Of a DNA stretch of 64,000 bases, positions 39,386 to 51,025 are shown piece after piece. Within the stretch, counting starts at the first letter, position 1, and the number at the start of each line of letters is the position of its first letter. Location: positions 54,650,516 to 54,714,515 of the forward strand of contig OX457068.1 of the NCBI GenBank assembly GCA_949752795.1, read 5' to 3'. Position numbers and translations under genes: made by a program. This stretch comes from Hyperoodon ampullatus (Eukaryota > Chordata > Mammalia > Artiodactyla > Ziphiidae). The notes beneath the pieces are model-generated. The model was not told where the DNA came from. It made no database searches and saw only the letters and a program-made list of their open reading frames with translations.

Positions 39386-42300
39386 TCTAAACTATGTTTG
39401 ATGATTGAAACAAGAAATATAACATTGTGTGATGTTCTAAATATGTGTAAAGAAAATATTTTAGGCAATTTTAATGTAAAAAGTGACAGGAAAGGAGCAA
39501 AAATGGAGGTAAGATTGTTATATGTCATCAAACTGGGAAAATAACATCAAAAGACTATCATTAGTTGTATTTTTATAATTTAATAATTAGAGCAAACACT
39601 AAAAGAGTGATGGAAATAGATACACTTAAAAACCCTTCAGATAAAGTGGAATTCAAAAAGTGTTCACTTAACCCTCAAAAAAGGCAGAAAAAAAAGAAAG
39701 CAAAGAAACAAGAAACAGAGAGAACAAAGGAAACAACAGCAAAAATAGACTGTCAGACTTCAGTCTTAACACAGCAAAATTATATTAAATGTAAATGGAC
39801 TAAAAATATCTCAAGTAAGAGTTAAAGATTGGCAGTCAATTAAAAAATATGAAAACAGCATTCTTATGGAATGCTGATTATATGGAATCATCTGTGTGAA
39901 ATTTTTGAAAATTATAAGTACTATAGAATTTAAAGAATCTTTCATTCAATAAAAAAATATGATCCAACTATATGTTGTCTATACAAAATTACTTGCAACA
40001 TAATGATGCAGGCAGATTGAATGTAAAAGGGTGGACAAAGATATGTCCTGAAAAGTTTAATCAAAAAAGTGGGAGTGGCTATTTTCATAACAGATAAAGT
40101 AAAATTCAGAGCTAAGAAAATTATCTAGGGACAGAGGAACATCATATAATGATGAAAAGATCAATTTACCAATAAAGTATAGAAATTCTAAATTTGTATG
40201 CACCAAAAACAGTGATGCCAAATATGAAAAATAAAAACTATTTTAATTGAAAGAAGAAATAGACAAATCCATAATATACTTGCGGACTTCAACAAAACCT
40301 CACTGAACAATTGATAGAACACTGGACAAAAAAATTAGCAAAGATGTAGAAAATTCAAAAATAACATGAAAATAACATGAATCTCAGGGTATTTATTGAA
40401 CACTCAATGACAGCAGAATATATATTCTTTTCAAGTGTCCACAGAGCATATATTAAGTTAGACCATATCTTAGTTCATAAAGCAAACCTCGATATATGTA
40501 AAATAATTGAAATGTGATTCTTGCACTACAATGGAATCAAAAGAGAAATCAATAAGGAAAAGATAACTGGAAAAATCTCTGAACACTTGGAAAATGAATA
40601 GCCTGTGGATCAAAGAATCCTAAAGGGAAATGAAAAAATAATATTGAAATAAATGAAAATGAAAACACTACATCAAAATTTCTAGAATACAGCTAAAACA
40701 GCCTTCCAAGGAAAACGTATGGCACTAAATGTATACATTAGGAAAGAGGAAAAATATCATACCAATAATTTAAGACCCTGCTTCAAGAGCTTAGAAGATC
40801 AGAAAAAACAAAAGCAAGGGAAATAAATAGATAAACAATAAATATAAGAGTAAAAATAAATGAAATCAATAAAGGAAAATAGTAGAGAAAATCAGTGAAA
40901 CAAAGAGTCTGTTGTTTAAAAAAATTAACAAATTTTTAGCCAAACTGATAATAAAGAGAGGACAAAAATTACCAATGCCAAGAGTGAACTGGTATATCAT
41001 TGCAGATAATGCAGATATCAAAAAAATAATAAGGATGACTACAAACAACTCTATACACATACATTTTAAAACTTAAACAAATAAAACTTTACTTTGAAAA
41101 ACACAAACTACCACATCTCACTCAATATGAAATAGATCATTTGAATAGTCTTACTAATGAAACTGACTTCATAATTTTGCAATTCCCCAAAGAGAACTCT
41201 CCTGACCTACATGGTTTCACTGGAGTATTCTACCAAATGTTTAAGAATGAAATGATATGAACATTCTACTATCTCTTACAGAAAATAGAAGTTGAAGGAA
41301 TACTTCTAACTCACTTTATAAGGCCAGCATCACTCTGATACAAAAAGCAGATAATGTCATTAGAGGAAGAGGAAACTACAGATTAATATTTCCCATGAAC
41401 ACTGATGCAAAAATCATCAAAAATTTAGCAAGTTAAACAAAGTATAAAATCTTTAGTGTGATTAAGTTTATTCCATAGATACAAGGCTAATTCAATGTTC
41501 AAAAATAAATAAATGTAATCCACCACAGTGGTGGGCTGAAGAAGAAATATTTATGGTCATATCAATTGATTCATGAGAAGCATTTGACAAAATTCAACAT
41601 CCATTTATGATAAAAACTCACAGAAAAGTAGGAATAAGGGGAAATTAGGAAAAAGGGTAAAGAACACCTACAAAATAGCTGAAGCTAACATTATACTTAT
41701 AGTAAAAGACTGAATACTTTCTCCCTAAGATCATGAAAGAGACAGGGTTATATGGTCTCACCACTCTTACTCAACATAATGCTGGAAATTCTAGGGAGTG
41801 CAATGAGGCAAATATACAAATATATAAACAAAAGATAAGAAAGAAGACAAAGAAGCTGTCCATATTTCCAGAGAACATGATCATTTATGTAGAAAATGCC
41901 AAGAATTCTACCAAAAAAAAAAAAGACAAAGAAAAATGAAAAAAAAAAGAAAAGAAAATAATTCTAGAACTATAAGTGGGTTCAACAAAGTCACAAGATG
42001 TATCAATAAGATAAATATATTGAAACTAATTAAATTTCTATATACTAGCAATAATCATGAAACCACAAAAATTAAATATTCAATGTTATTTACAATTGTT
42101 GAATAGATGAAATTTTAAAGTATCAGTCTAACAAAATGTGTGCAAGACTTGTATGCTGAGAACCATACAATGCTAAAAAAAAAATGAATCAAAGACCTAA
42201 ACAAAGAGGAAGATGTACTGTGTTTATGGATTGGAAGACTCAATGTAGTAAAGATTACAATTCTTCTTTAATTAATATATAGGTTTAACAAAATTTTTAC

Positions 42301-43176
42301 CAAATTACAGCAAGATTTTTGTAGATATGCAGAAGATTATTCTAAAATTTCTATGGAAAGGTAAAGAAACAAGAATAGCTAAAAAGTTTTGAAAAAAGAA
42401 GAAAAAAGTAGGAAGAATCCATCTACTCAACTACAAGACTTACATAGCTACAGTAATCAATATTGTGTGGTACTGGTGGAGAGATAAACTCATAGATCAA
42501 TGGGACAGAATACAGAACCCAGAAATAGACCCAAACATATATGCCTAACTGACATACATCAAAAATATGTAATATATGGTATATATCATTTATATATGCA
42601 ATTCAATCAAGGAAAATAGTCATACAAGCAAATAATACTGGAGAAATTAGGCATCCATAGGCAAAAACAAAAAAAAAGCAAAAAATAACCTTGATCTAGT
42701 CTCATACTTTATACAAAAGCTAATTGAAAACAGATCACAGACTTAAACGCAAATCATAGAAACTTAAAAATTTTAGGAAAAAAATAGGAATAAAAATATT
42801 CTTCGGTATATAGAGCTAGATAAAAAGTTCTCAGATTTTAAGCTAAAAACATGATCTATAAAAGAAAACATTGATAAATTTGACTTCATCAAAATTAAAA
42901 TCCTTAATTCTATGAAATGTCCTATTAAGAGGATAAAAAGACAATCTGTAGAGTGGGAGAAAGTAGGTGCAAACCAAATATCTGACAAAGGGCTGTGTAG
43001 ACTATATAAAGAACCCTCAAATTTCAAAAGTAAATAAACAATCTTATCAGAAAATGGGCAAAAAAAATAGATATTTTATCAAAGAGGTCATGAAAATGGC
43101 AAATAAACACATGAAAAGTTCAATAACATTAAAACCACAGTGAGATATCGCTACACACCTATCAGAATGGCAAGTA

Positions 43177-43365
43177 GGGCTTCCCTGGTGGTGCAGTGCT
43201 TGAGAGTCCGCCTGCTGATGCAGGGGACACGGGTTCGTGCCCCGGTCCAGGAAGATCCCACAGAGCAGCTGGGTCCGTGAGCCATGGCTGGTGAGCCTGT
43301 GCATCTGGAGCCTGTGCTCCACAATAGTGAGAGGCCTGCATACTAAAGAAAAAAAAAAAAAAAAA
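43177..43365 (+). mobile_element. CHR SINE (short form) in L1-E
   Basis: Starts GGGCTTCCCTGGTGG, has box B 'gggttcgtgcccc', a short deletion in 'gatcccacagagcagctgg', and an A17 tail. TSD 'agaatggcaa' at 43164-43173 and 43366-43375. The target is L1-E ORF2 sequence. Confidence 0.95.
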
Positions 43366-44165
43366 AGAATGGCAAATAAATATATAAATAAATAAAGTGA
43401 AAACACCAAATGCTGGAGAGTAGCAGAGACACTGGGTCATTTATATGTACCTGGTGGGAATGTAAAATGGTGCAGCCACGCTTTAAAACAATTTGGCAGT
43501 TTCTTAAAAAAACCTGACAAACAACTACCATAAGACTCAGCAATTACAATTACATTCTTAGTCATTTATCTCAGAAATGAAGACCTATATGCACACAAAA
43601 CTCCATACACAAATGTTTGTTTCATTATTATTTGTAATGGCTCCACACTGGAAACAAACCAGATGTCCTCCAAAGCATGAATAATTAAGATGTAGTATAT
43701 CCATATTATGGAACACTCTTCAGCAATAGAAAGGGATGAACTATTCATACACACATACAATGAACTGTTCATTCATGAACAATCTGGATGAATCTCCAGA
43801 AGATTATACTGTGTGAAAAAAATCCAGTTACAAAAAGCTACATACTGTATGATTCAATTTATATAACATTCATGATATTACAAAATTATGGAATCAGAGA
43901 ACAGATGATTGGCTGTTTGGAGTTAAGGAGGGGGTGGGGTAAGAAGAAAGTAATTGTGGCTATAAAAGAGCACCATAATGGATCCTTGTGGTGATGGGAA
44001 TATTCTATACTTTAACTGTATTATCAATATCCTGGTTGTGATATTATAATTTTGAAAGATATGATCATTGGAGGAAACTGAGCAAAGAGTGCAAGGAACC
44101 TTTCTGTTTTATTTCTTACACATTCCAATATAACTAAAATTATCTCAAAATAAAATATTTAATTA

Positions 44166-44425
44166 AAAGCATAGGAGTTTGGGATTAACACATACACACT
44201 ATTTATATAAAATAGATAATCAACAATGACCTACTGTATAGCACAGGGAATTCTCCTCAATATTCTGTGATAACCTATATAGGAAAAGAATTTGAAGAAG
44301 AATGGATATATGTATATGTATAACTGAATCACTTGGCTATACACCTGAAACAAACACAACATTGTAAATTAACTATACTCCAAAATAAAATAAAAATTAA
44401 ATAAAAAATAAATAAAAATATAGGA
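44166..44425 (+). mobile_element. 5'-truncated cetartiodactyl L1 3' UTR
   Basis: 'gagtttgggattaacacat', 'cctactgtatagcacaggga', 'cacttggctatacacctgaaac' and 'attaactatactccaaaataaa' are the 3' UTR of the same older subfamily as L1-D. It ends in an A-rich (AAAAT)n tail. Inserted at the end of L1-E. Flanking 'ataggag'/'ataggat' may be a short TSD. Confidence 0.85.
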
Positions 44426-44540
44426 TGTCCAAATTAATTTCATGAATATTTCATGGGATATACAATAAAAAACATTTATTACTTGTCTGAAATTAAAATT
44501 TGACTCGGTCTTCTATATTTTATCTGGCATTCCTGGGGTA
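44426..44540 (+). mobile_element. MER53-like fragment
   Basis: 'aggatgtccaaattaatttc', 'catgggatatac' and 'ttatctggcattcctgggg' match arms of the palindromic element also seen at 2180-2400. Confidence 0.5.
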
Positions 44541-45940
44541 GAAGACAACTCCTATGCAATGTTTCTGTGGCATGGAGACCATGGTATATTGAGAAGTAAA
44601 AATGTGTGCATGTTCAGGGCACAGCAAACAAAATAAAGTGTGTTTAGCCAAGTTATTTAGTCTCCTAAACATAACCTCTGTTTTTAGGCTGTAGTATGAG
44701 TCCACATACCTAATCAGCGTTGTTTCCATGATAGTTCTTCACAGAGAAGGGAGAGATACATGTGTGTTTATGCGAAAGCAGCATTTCTTTCAATAAATTA
44801 TTTTATGTACAGACTTCTTTGCTTTCCTTTTCTCTTTCTCTCTCTCCCTAATTTTTGTTCTTACTCTCTCTTTTACTAATTCTGTAAAGTAATATTCTAT
44901 GTGCTAGCAGAACTTAGAATTGAAACAAAAGCTGGATTTAAAAAGTAATAATTTTTATTTTATTCCAGTTTATGCCTTATAAATTATTTATTCCTGCTAT
45001 AATATTCCACGAGTTCTCTCTTCCTCCAGTTGTTCATAAACACCCTTTCAGAGCTTTAGCTTGACCTGAAGCATCCTGGAAGATGAGTCATTTAAACTCA
45101 CTCTCTCTAGCTTCTTTGCACAGAGGTCTCCTCCTGTTCACAAATCCATCCCTCCAGTCTGGGAATTCTAGAGCAGATATACTCGAGGCTTGCTAGCCCT
45201 TGAAAACCCTACAGAAAACAAAAGATTATTTAGGGTTTTTACTCTAAGAAATGGAGCAGACTTTGCTTACCAGAGGACACTGTAAGGCACATGACAGAAT
45301 CTGCAGCTGCATCTTCAGCTGCTGGTCACATTGGAGGCGGTGGGACTGTTCCTGTCCTCCAAGCAGTACGACACACAGATGCCATGTAGACATCTTCAAG
45401 AATGAGACTTTGGCTTATCAGTCATCTCTGCCACTCTTGAGTCTGCTCTGGGTATTGTGTGAATCAGGTATCTCTCCTATCAATTCGTCTGAGCATTTCT
45501 TTTGTTAAGAGCAACTTTCTTTTCTCTGAGCTATTGCTTGCCTAGATTTTCATAATAAACTTGAATCAACATGAACAATTTGCAAAGAATATAGAACAAC
45601 AATGCATTGTACCTTCTCATCTTCGAGTCACACAAATAATGAAGAGTGAGTGATAACATAGTCTGTGCAGTGCTATGGCACTGCATTGTTACAGAGTAAT
45701 ACAAAGGAGCCCCACAGAACTTGTGAGGCAGGGGGCCAGTGGGAGCTGTGAACACTTCGTGCTGTTTGGTACTATAGCTATTCGGCAAAGTTTAGAGCAG
45801 GGTGACCCGAAGTCTATGCCTATAGCACATGCCCACAAATAAACAGAGAAGGTACATAGAAACATCTTCCTCCTTTCACCTTGCCAGCTGATGACAAGGA
45901 GCAAATCATCTATCCTCATTACTTCTTGGTATGGACCTTA
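44541..45940. other. Unannotated spacer
   Basis: 1.4 kb with no recognisable repeat or exon. Short frames (up to 85 codons) have no visible domain. Confidence 0.5.
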
Positions 45941-45957
45941 TGGAGTATATTTTTAAT

Positions 45958-46160
45958 TTCTTTCTTTTTTTTTTTTTTTTCTTCGGTATGCGGGCCTCTC
46001 ACTGCCGTGGCCTCTCCCGTTGCGGAGCGCAGGCTCAGCGGTCATGGCTCACGGGCCCAGCTGCTCCACGGCATATGGGATCCTCCTGGACTGGGGCATG
46101 AACCCGCGTACCCTGCACTGGCAGGCAGACCCCCAACCACTGCGCCACCAGGGAAGCCCC
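45958..46160 (-). mobile_element. CHR SINE (short form), antisense, young
   Basis: Antisense SINE ending (5' end) at 'ccaccagggaagcccc', with box B read as 'gggcatgaacccg' and many retained CpGs ('cccgttgcggagcgc'). Its A tail appears as T-rich sequence at 45958-45981. The TSD 'tggagtatatttttaat' is a perfect 17 bp: 45941-45957 and 46161-46177. Probably the youngest insertion in the right half. Confidence 0.97.
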
Positions 46161-46319
46161 TGGAGTATATTTTTAATGACAGTGGAAAAGGCTTTACCTG
46201 AGAATAGCAATTTTTATCAAACTAAAACCTCTGCATGAAGTTCTGATCTAGCAGTCAGTAGGCATTGATCATAAAGAACTTGATGAAAGAAAGATGGGTA
46301 CAATTTTGAAGCTTGGTCA

Positions 46320-46425
46320 AGAGAGCTATTGTATTGACAAAAATAATGAGAATGGTGCCTGATACTGGGATTGGCACATGGTATGGACACTCAATAAACA
46401 TTTGTTGAGTGAATGAACCAGAAGG
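46320..46425 (+). mobile_element. L2 3'-end relic
   Basis: 'ggcacatggtatggacactcaataaac' -like text ending 'atttgttgagtgaatgaa' is the standard L2 3' terminus. Confidence 0.7.
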
Positions 46426-46529
46426 AAAAGAGGAAAGCTCTGATGATTTTGCCAACACCAAGCATACATGAAATCATAAATACTTTCAGCTGAAGATGAT
46501 GTCTTACAGTATCTATAAGTTCTCCTTTA

Positions 46530-47115
46530 TTGACATCTGTGTTCCCCTATTCCTTTCCAGTGCTCTAAGCTATGCACAACATTTCATTATTTCATATCTG
46601 GATGTCTTGATAATTTGCTAGAAATTTCCCCTACTCAGTTTCTTCCTCTTTTCAAACTATCCACTCTGAAGCTGATCTTCACAAAGCCCAACATTTTACT
46701 TCTCATACAATTTCCCATAAACATCAATGAATCCTTATTGCCTACAGAATATAGTCCAATCTCTTTAGGATAGTTTATGACTCAAACTATAATATTAACC
46801 ATACAATTTGTCCACACAATGCCTCTAATGCAATATTACTAGTCTTTTCTTTGTGCTCAAATGTGACCTTTCCCATTCTTGTTTAAAATCCTAAACTTTC
46901 TTAAAATTTCATTTTTAACTCATTGCTCTTCTCCATTAGATCTTCCCCACTTCCAATTTCCATCACTTTGTGATCACTTTCCCTTAGAACTCTTTTAGGA
47001 TTTATATTTATACAGCTGATGTGGCACATTTCACACACTTTATCTTTCACTGCTATGTATCTTTAAAATTCTGAATTATGGTGCCCCAACTAGACTGTAA
47101 GCATCTGCCTTGGAC
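46530..47115 (+). mobile_element. L2 relic
   Basis: Diverged text in L2 order: 'cactctgaagctgatcttc', 'agaatatagtccaatctct', 'tctaatgcaatattactag', and 'actagactgtaagc' near the end. Sense orientation, edges uncertain. Confidence 0.5.
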
Positions 47116-47984
47116 ACTCTGCTTCACAAATTTTCTTTTTTTAAACTTCAACTCTCAGCAAAATTTTGTTCATTTAACAAGGTCTCAAGAAAATATTTGA
47201 TTTTCAGTCTCAAAATCCACACTCTTACATCTCATGATTCAGTGAGACATATTCCCAGAACATCATTGCAAATGTGTGGCCCACTGGTGGCAGGGAAATG
47301 ATTGCATCTTTGGATGTGCTGACAGGTGGTCAGCTCTCAGGACCTGCCACGTCTGTTACCAACTGATAGTCAATAATTTGATTTCTTGTGCCTGCTTGTG
47401 CTTTAGGTACATGGAAGAGGTACCAGCTCAGAGATGCCTAAGTCTCCATGTGCCAAATCATATCTTAAGTTTTGCAGTAAGCAACAGGGCTCAGCAGGGG
47501 GGTTTTGCTCCCAACGGAAAGCTTGGCAGAAAAGAAATCCATCATGCTTTTGCATGCGATGCAGACCAGTGAAGCGTGAGCTAAGGTATTTATTTTCCCC
47601 TGGGAAGCCACTGTGATTAGATTGAATAATGTAGGAGTGTCTTAGTGGTCTCCATACTTATAGGAAAGTATGATGTTGTTTGTATTCTGTAACAGAATAT
47701 AAGAAAAGAGTGGAGAAAAGATATGGCTAAAAACACAGATTTTTTTTCTTTTGGTTAGTATATTTTTAAACTTTTACATTAATTACCTAATTTTTTAATT
47801 ATATTGTTGTTATATTCAGTGGACCAACATATGTCATGGATACTATATATGTAGAGTTATATGCTAGACAGTAAGGATGGAGGAAAATTCAGAGGGAAAA
47901 AAGTTTCCTATATTAAAAAAAAAACTGTCAATAGAAATACAGAAGTATGAGAAAAATTTTACAGGTAACTGAGTTGGGAACCCA
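47116..47984. other. Unannotated spacer
   Basis: Contains a 98-codon plus-strand frame (47276-47572) with an acceptor-like 'tgcttgtgctttag' at its middle, but no domain, codon bias or flanking exon supports a gene. No repeat recognised. Confidence 0.45.
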
Positions 47985-48190
47985 CATATCTATGCTCTAG
48001 GATCAAGAGTCTAAATCACGTTCTGATTTGAACTTACTGGGAGGCATTGGGAAAACCATTTACCTTCTCTGAGCCTCAGTTTCCTCAGTTTTAAAACAGA
48101 CATGATATTAGCATTTTTGACAAACACATAGAATTGATATATATTATTTGATAGATGAGTACTTTATGAATTATTAATATAATATGAAAA
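47985..48190 (+). mobile_element. MIR SINE relic
   Basis: Core 'ccttctctgagcctcagttt' followed by 'cctcagttttaaaacagac' is the MIR central region ('cctcagtttcctcatctgtaaaatgg'). Ancient and diverged. Confidence 0.8.
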
Positions 48191-49324
48191 TAAGGTGCCT
48201 TATTTGTGGCTATTATAATAAATACTGAGGGCCTAAGCTGAGGATTGCTCAAGGTGAGAGGTGTTAATAATAAAGGATTTTTAGAAACAACATTGTTTAG
48301 GAAGAATTACTGAAGATGCAAATGGTTACTGTTGCAATAAAGTGGAGGAAGAAAGATATTTTAAATTGTAATGTATATCACAAAATTGTCTCAAAATGAT
48401 ATATTTAACCAAGATGATGGTGATGAATCTTAAGTATCAGAAAAAGTCACCAAATATCTTTATCTGACTCCATTTAGTGTTATGTGCTAAGATATGCTAA
48501 TGATGAACTAAGCATCATTTGGCCTCCAGTTTTCAAAGAGAGGGAAATAATTACATTAAATAAGACAGTTGATCTAAGATTGACCAGAAGGGTGAAAACT
48601 ATAAGACGTGCACATTTTAACTTTTTTTTTTCTGCCTCTAATCAGATATCTCTACTTTTCTTTTAACTTCACTTAGCATTTACTTAAATTCCAACTATAT
48701 TTTTCTCAGTCTCCTTCCTTCTTTTATTTACCAGGAGTCTTTGCACTGACAATTATCCAGTCAATGTGAATTATTCTAATAATAAATGAACATTATAAGA
48801 ACCATTCTTTAGAAGCTAAAATCTTAAATATAGTTTTGAGTTTTATAAAATATGCTAACAAATATTACTGTCAGACTTTGGATCATAACATAGAATGAAC
48901 TCCAGCATTATGGGGTAGACAGGGAAAGATCAAGATCTGAAATAAACGTGCCCCAGAGGTTAAGGAGACTTTGTCAAAATAGGATGTTCTATAGTCAGCA
49001 TCCGCAAGGTCAGTTAGAGTAGGTGAGCATGTCAAAATAGGTCAGCAGAGCACCATAGTGGAAAATCTGGCAGATTTATCTCAATATTTAGAGTCAAATA
49101 GGATAGTAGGCTGGTACAGTTGGTATGGCATGTGTCTATCATTAGGAAGCTCCATAAGGCAAGGCAGAGCCTAAATGCTAGAAGGACCAAGGTGTCAGGC
49201 TGTTTTTCTGGACCCATGTCAAGGCACAAGGTGTAGTGAATTACTTGACACTTAGGTTCAAGTCTCATTTTGTGCCTTTTCTGTTGCTATTTTCTCTGTC
49301 TACAGCACTGTTACTCACATCCCA
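48191..49324. other. Unannotated spacer
   Basis: AT-rich, nothing recognisable. Confidence 0.5.
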
Positions 49325-49545
49325 CTGTTACTCTGCCCAACTCATTTTTCAAGAAGCCTCTCAGAGCATCTGCCAGGCTGATTCAATGCTTCTATTCTGT
49401 GACCTCATAGCATCTTTTAAACATACATTTTTTATATTGTCTTTCTTACTAGCCTGTGTCACCCTCCTCATATCTCTGGACTTGGCACAGTGTCCTGCAC
49501 ACAATACTACTCAATGTTTGAAGAATAAGATGCATGTATATATGG
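49325..49545 (+). mobile_element. L2 3'-end relic
   Basis: 'ggacttggcacagtgtcctg' and 'aatactactcaatgtttgaagaa' match the L2 3' end in sense orientation; the upstream part is weak. Confidence 0.5.
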
Positions 49546-49734
49546 ATGGAAGGATGAATGCATTGATGGATGGATAGAGACAATTCTAACTTAAGAGAAC
49601 TGGGAAAAAAGCTGGACATAAAGATGAAATTAGAATTGGAATTAAGGTTAATCCCAGGAATCATCAGGAATGGTGTTATGATGACTTTCAAAATTTTGTA
49701 GCAAGTGTCAGTAAATTTGTTGTCCCCAGATCAA

Positions 49735-49880
49735 GATTGGTTCAAAGTCACAGCTGAGAAGATTAAGTGAGTTTTCAAAGCCCCAGAGCTGGTAGGTGAC
49801 AGAGAAGAATTGAAATACAAGTCAATCTGACTCTACATATCCATGACTTTTATTTATCATGCCATGTAATTTCCCTAGGA
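49735..49880 (-). mobile_element. MIR SINE relic
   Basis: 'aagccccagagctggtaggtg' and 'gaatt gaaatacaagtcaatctgactc' mirror the MIR 'ggtcacacagctggtaagtgg ... gaacccaggcagtctgactc' on the minus strand. Confidence 0.7.
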
Positions 49881-50246
49881 AAGAGGGAGTATAGCACACT
49901 CACAATTAAGATCAAAAACCTCAAAGTTTACAAACTTGTAATTGATGATGCCAAGAAATCATAATTTAAAGAAATGCTCCTTTCTGAAAATATTAAACAC
50001 GGCATAATATTAAAAATAAATTAAACAACCAAAATGTCCTTCAGTAGATGAATGAATGAATAAATGGTAGTACATCTAGACAATGGAATATTGTGGGAAT
50101 GGAAGTTGGTTTGGTCAAATAAATATAACAGAACTAATGGAAGCCAAGTTTCTTATTGTTGAAGTTATAATTATGGAAATGGAAAAAAAATCCTTGTATG
50201 TACTCTAGTTATTAGACTTGGAGGTATCAGTGCAAATTATTGGAGG

Positions 50247-50325
50247 ATGGATAGATAGATGATAGGTAAATAGACAAATAGATAGATAGATAGATAGATA
50301 GATAATGTGTGTGTGTGTGTGTGCA

Positions 50326-50352
<27 letters not shown>
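50247..50352 (+). repeat. Compound (GATA)n-(GT)n microsatellite
   Basis: Imperfect GATA units, then a clean run at about 50280-50304, then GT units 50306-50352 with one GC interruption ('gtgcatgtg'). Likely polymorphic. Confidence 0.95.
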
Positions 50353-50357
<5 letters not shown>

Positions 50358-50577
50358 CTCTAGCTCTGTCCACTGAAGAGGTCTGGGAAAAGCAATAATG
50401 CAGTAACTTTGAGAACACCTAGAGCCGATATCTTGGATTCTAACTACTATTCTCCTACTAGAAGAACCAGGAATGTTTATAGAAATGCCGGATTCTAGGA
50501 CTGGGGTAAGGGCAGTATAGAAGAAGGCTTCTGTCACAATGCAAAGACATGCTCAAAGTAGGCTGGGAGCAGGTCAT

Positions 50578-51025
50578 AAAGATACGGAAGTCAGTTATAC
50601 ATATACATATGTTCCCATATCTCTTCCCTCTTGCGTCTCTCTCCCTCCCTCCCTCCCACCCACCTTATCCCACCCCTCTAGGTGGTCACAAACCACCGAG
50701 CTGATCTCCCTGTGCCATGTGGCTGCTTCCCACTAGCTATCTATTTTACGTTTGATAGTGTATATATGTCCATGCCACTCTCTCACTTTGTCACAGCTTC
50801 CCCTTCCCCCTCCCCATATGCTCAAGTCCATTCTCTAGTAGGTCTGTGTATTTATTCCCATATTACCCCTAGGTTCTTCACGACCCTTTTTTTCCCCTTA
50901 GATTCCATATATATGTGTTATAAAGCAGAAACAAACAATCATTGTAAAGCAATTATACTCCAATAAAGATGTTAAAAAATAAAATAAAATAAAATAAAAA
51001 AGGGGGAAAAAAGATACGGAAGTCA
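50578..51025 (+). mobile_element. Twin-primed, 5'-inverted L1 3' end with TSD
   Basis: The 16-bp repeat 'aaagatacggaagtca' sits at 50578-50593 and 51010-51025. Between them, about 50594-50917 is L1 3' UTR in antisense (colinear with the antisense L1-A at 3450-3765). From about 50918 to 50994 comes the L1 terminal segment in sense, ending 'actccaataaagatgtt' and an A-rich tail. The two segments are adjacent parts of one 3' UTR, facing opposite ways. This is the signature of twin priming during insertion. Total insert about 416 bp. Confidence 0.93.

Larger units (their letters stand above)
37825..44165 (+). mobile_element. L1-E: old L1M element, main body
   Basis: Old, highly decayed sense L1 continuing after L1-D. 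The 5' UTR text ('cagcatcaaggccatgctt', 'cttttacctgtattggcag') leads into ORF1-like sequence from about 38300 ('ccagaaagatctcaaagtg'). ORF2-like sequence includes the RT region near 41570-41620, which resembles [13 protein letters not shown]. The 3' end near 44165 contains 'caaaataaaatatttaatt'. The element is interrupted by SINEs at 39091-39385 and 43177-43365. Coding frames are shredded; none exceeds about 106 codons. Boundaries are approximate. Confidence 0.8.

Noticed and set aside
50280..50352. Regular short repeats considered as a CRISPR-like array
   Set aside because: They are simple GATA and GT microsatellites without spacers, in a mammalian sequence.
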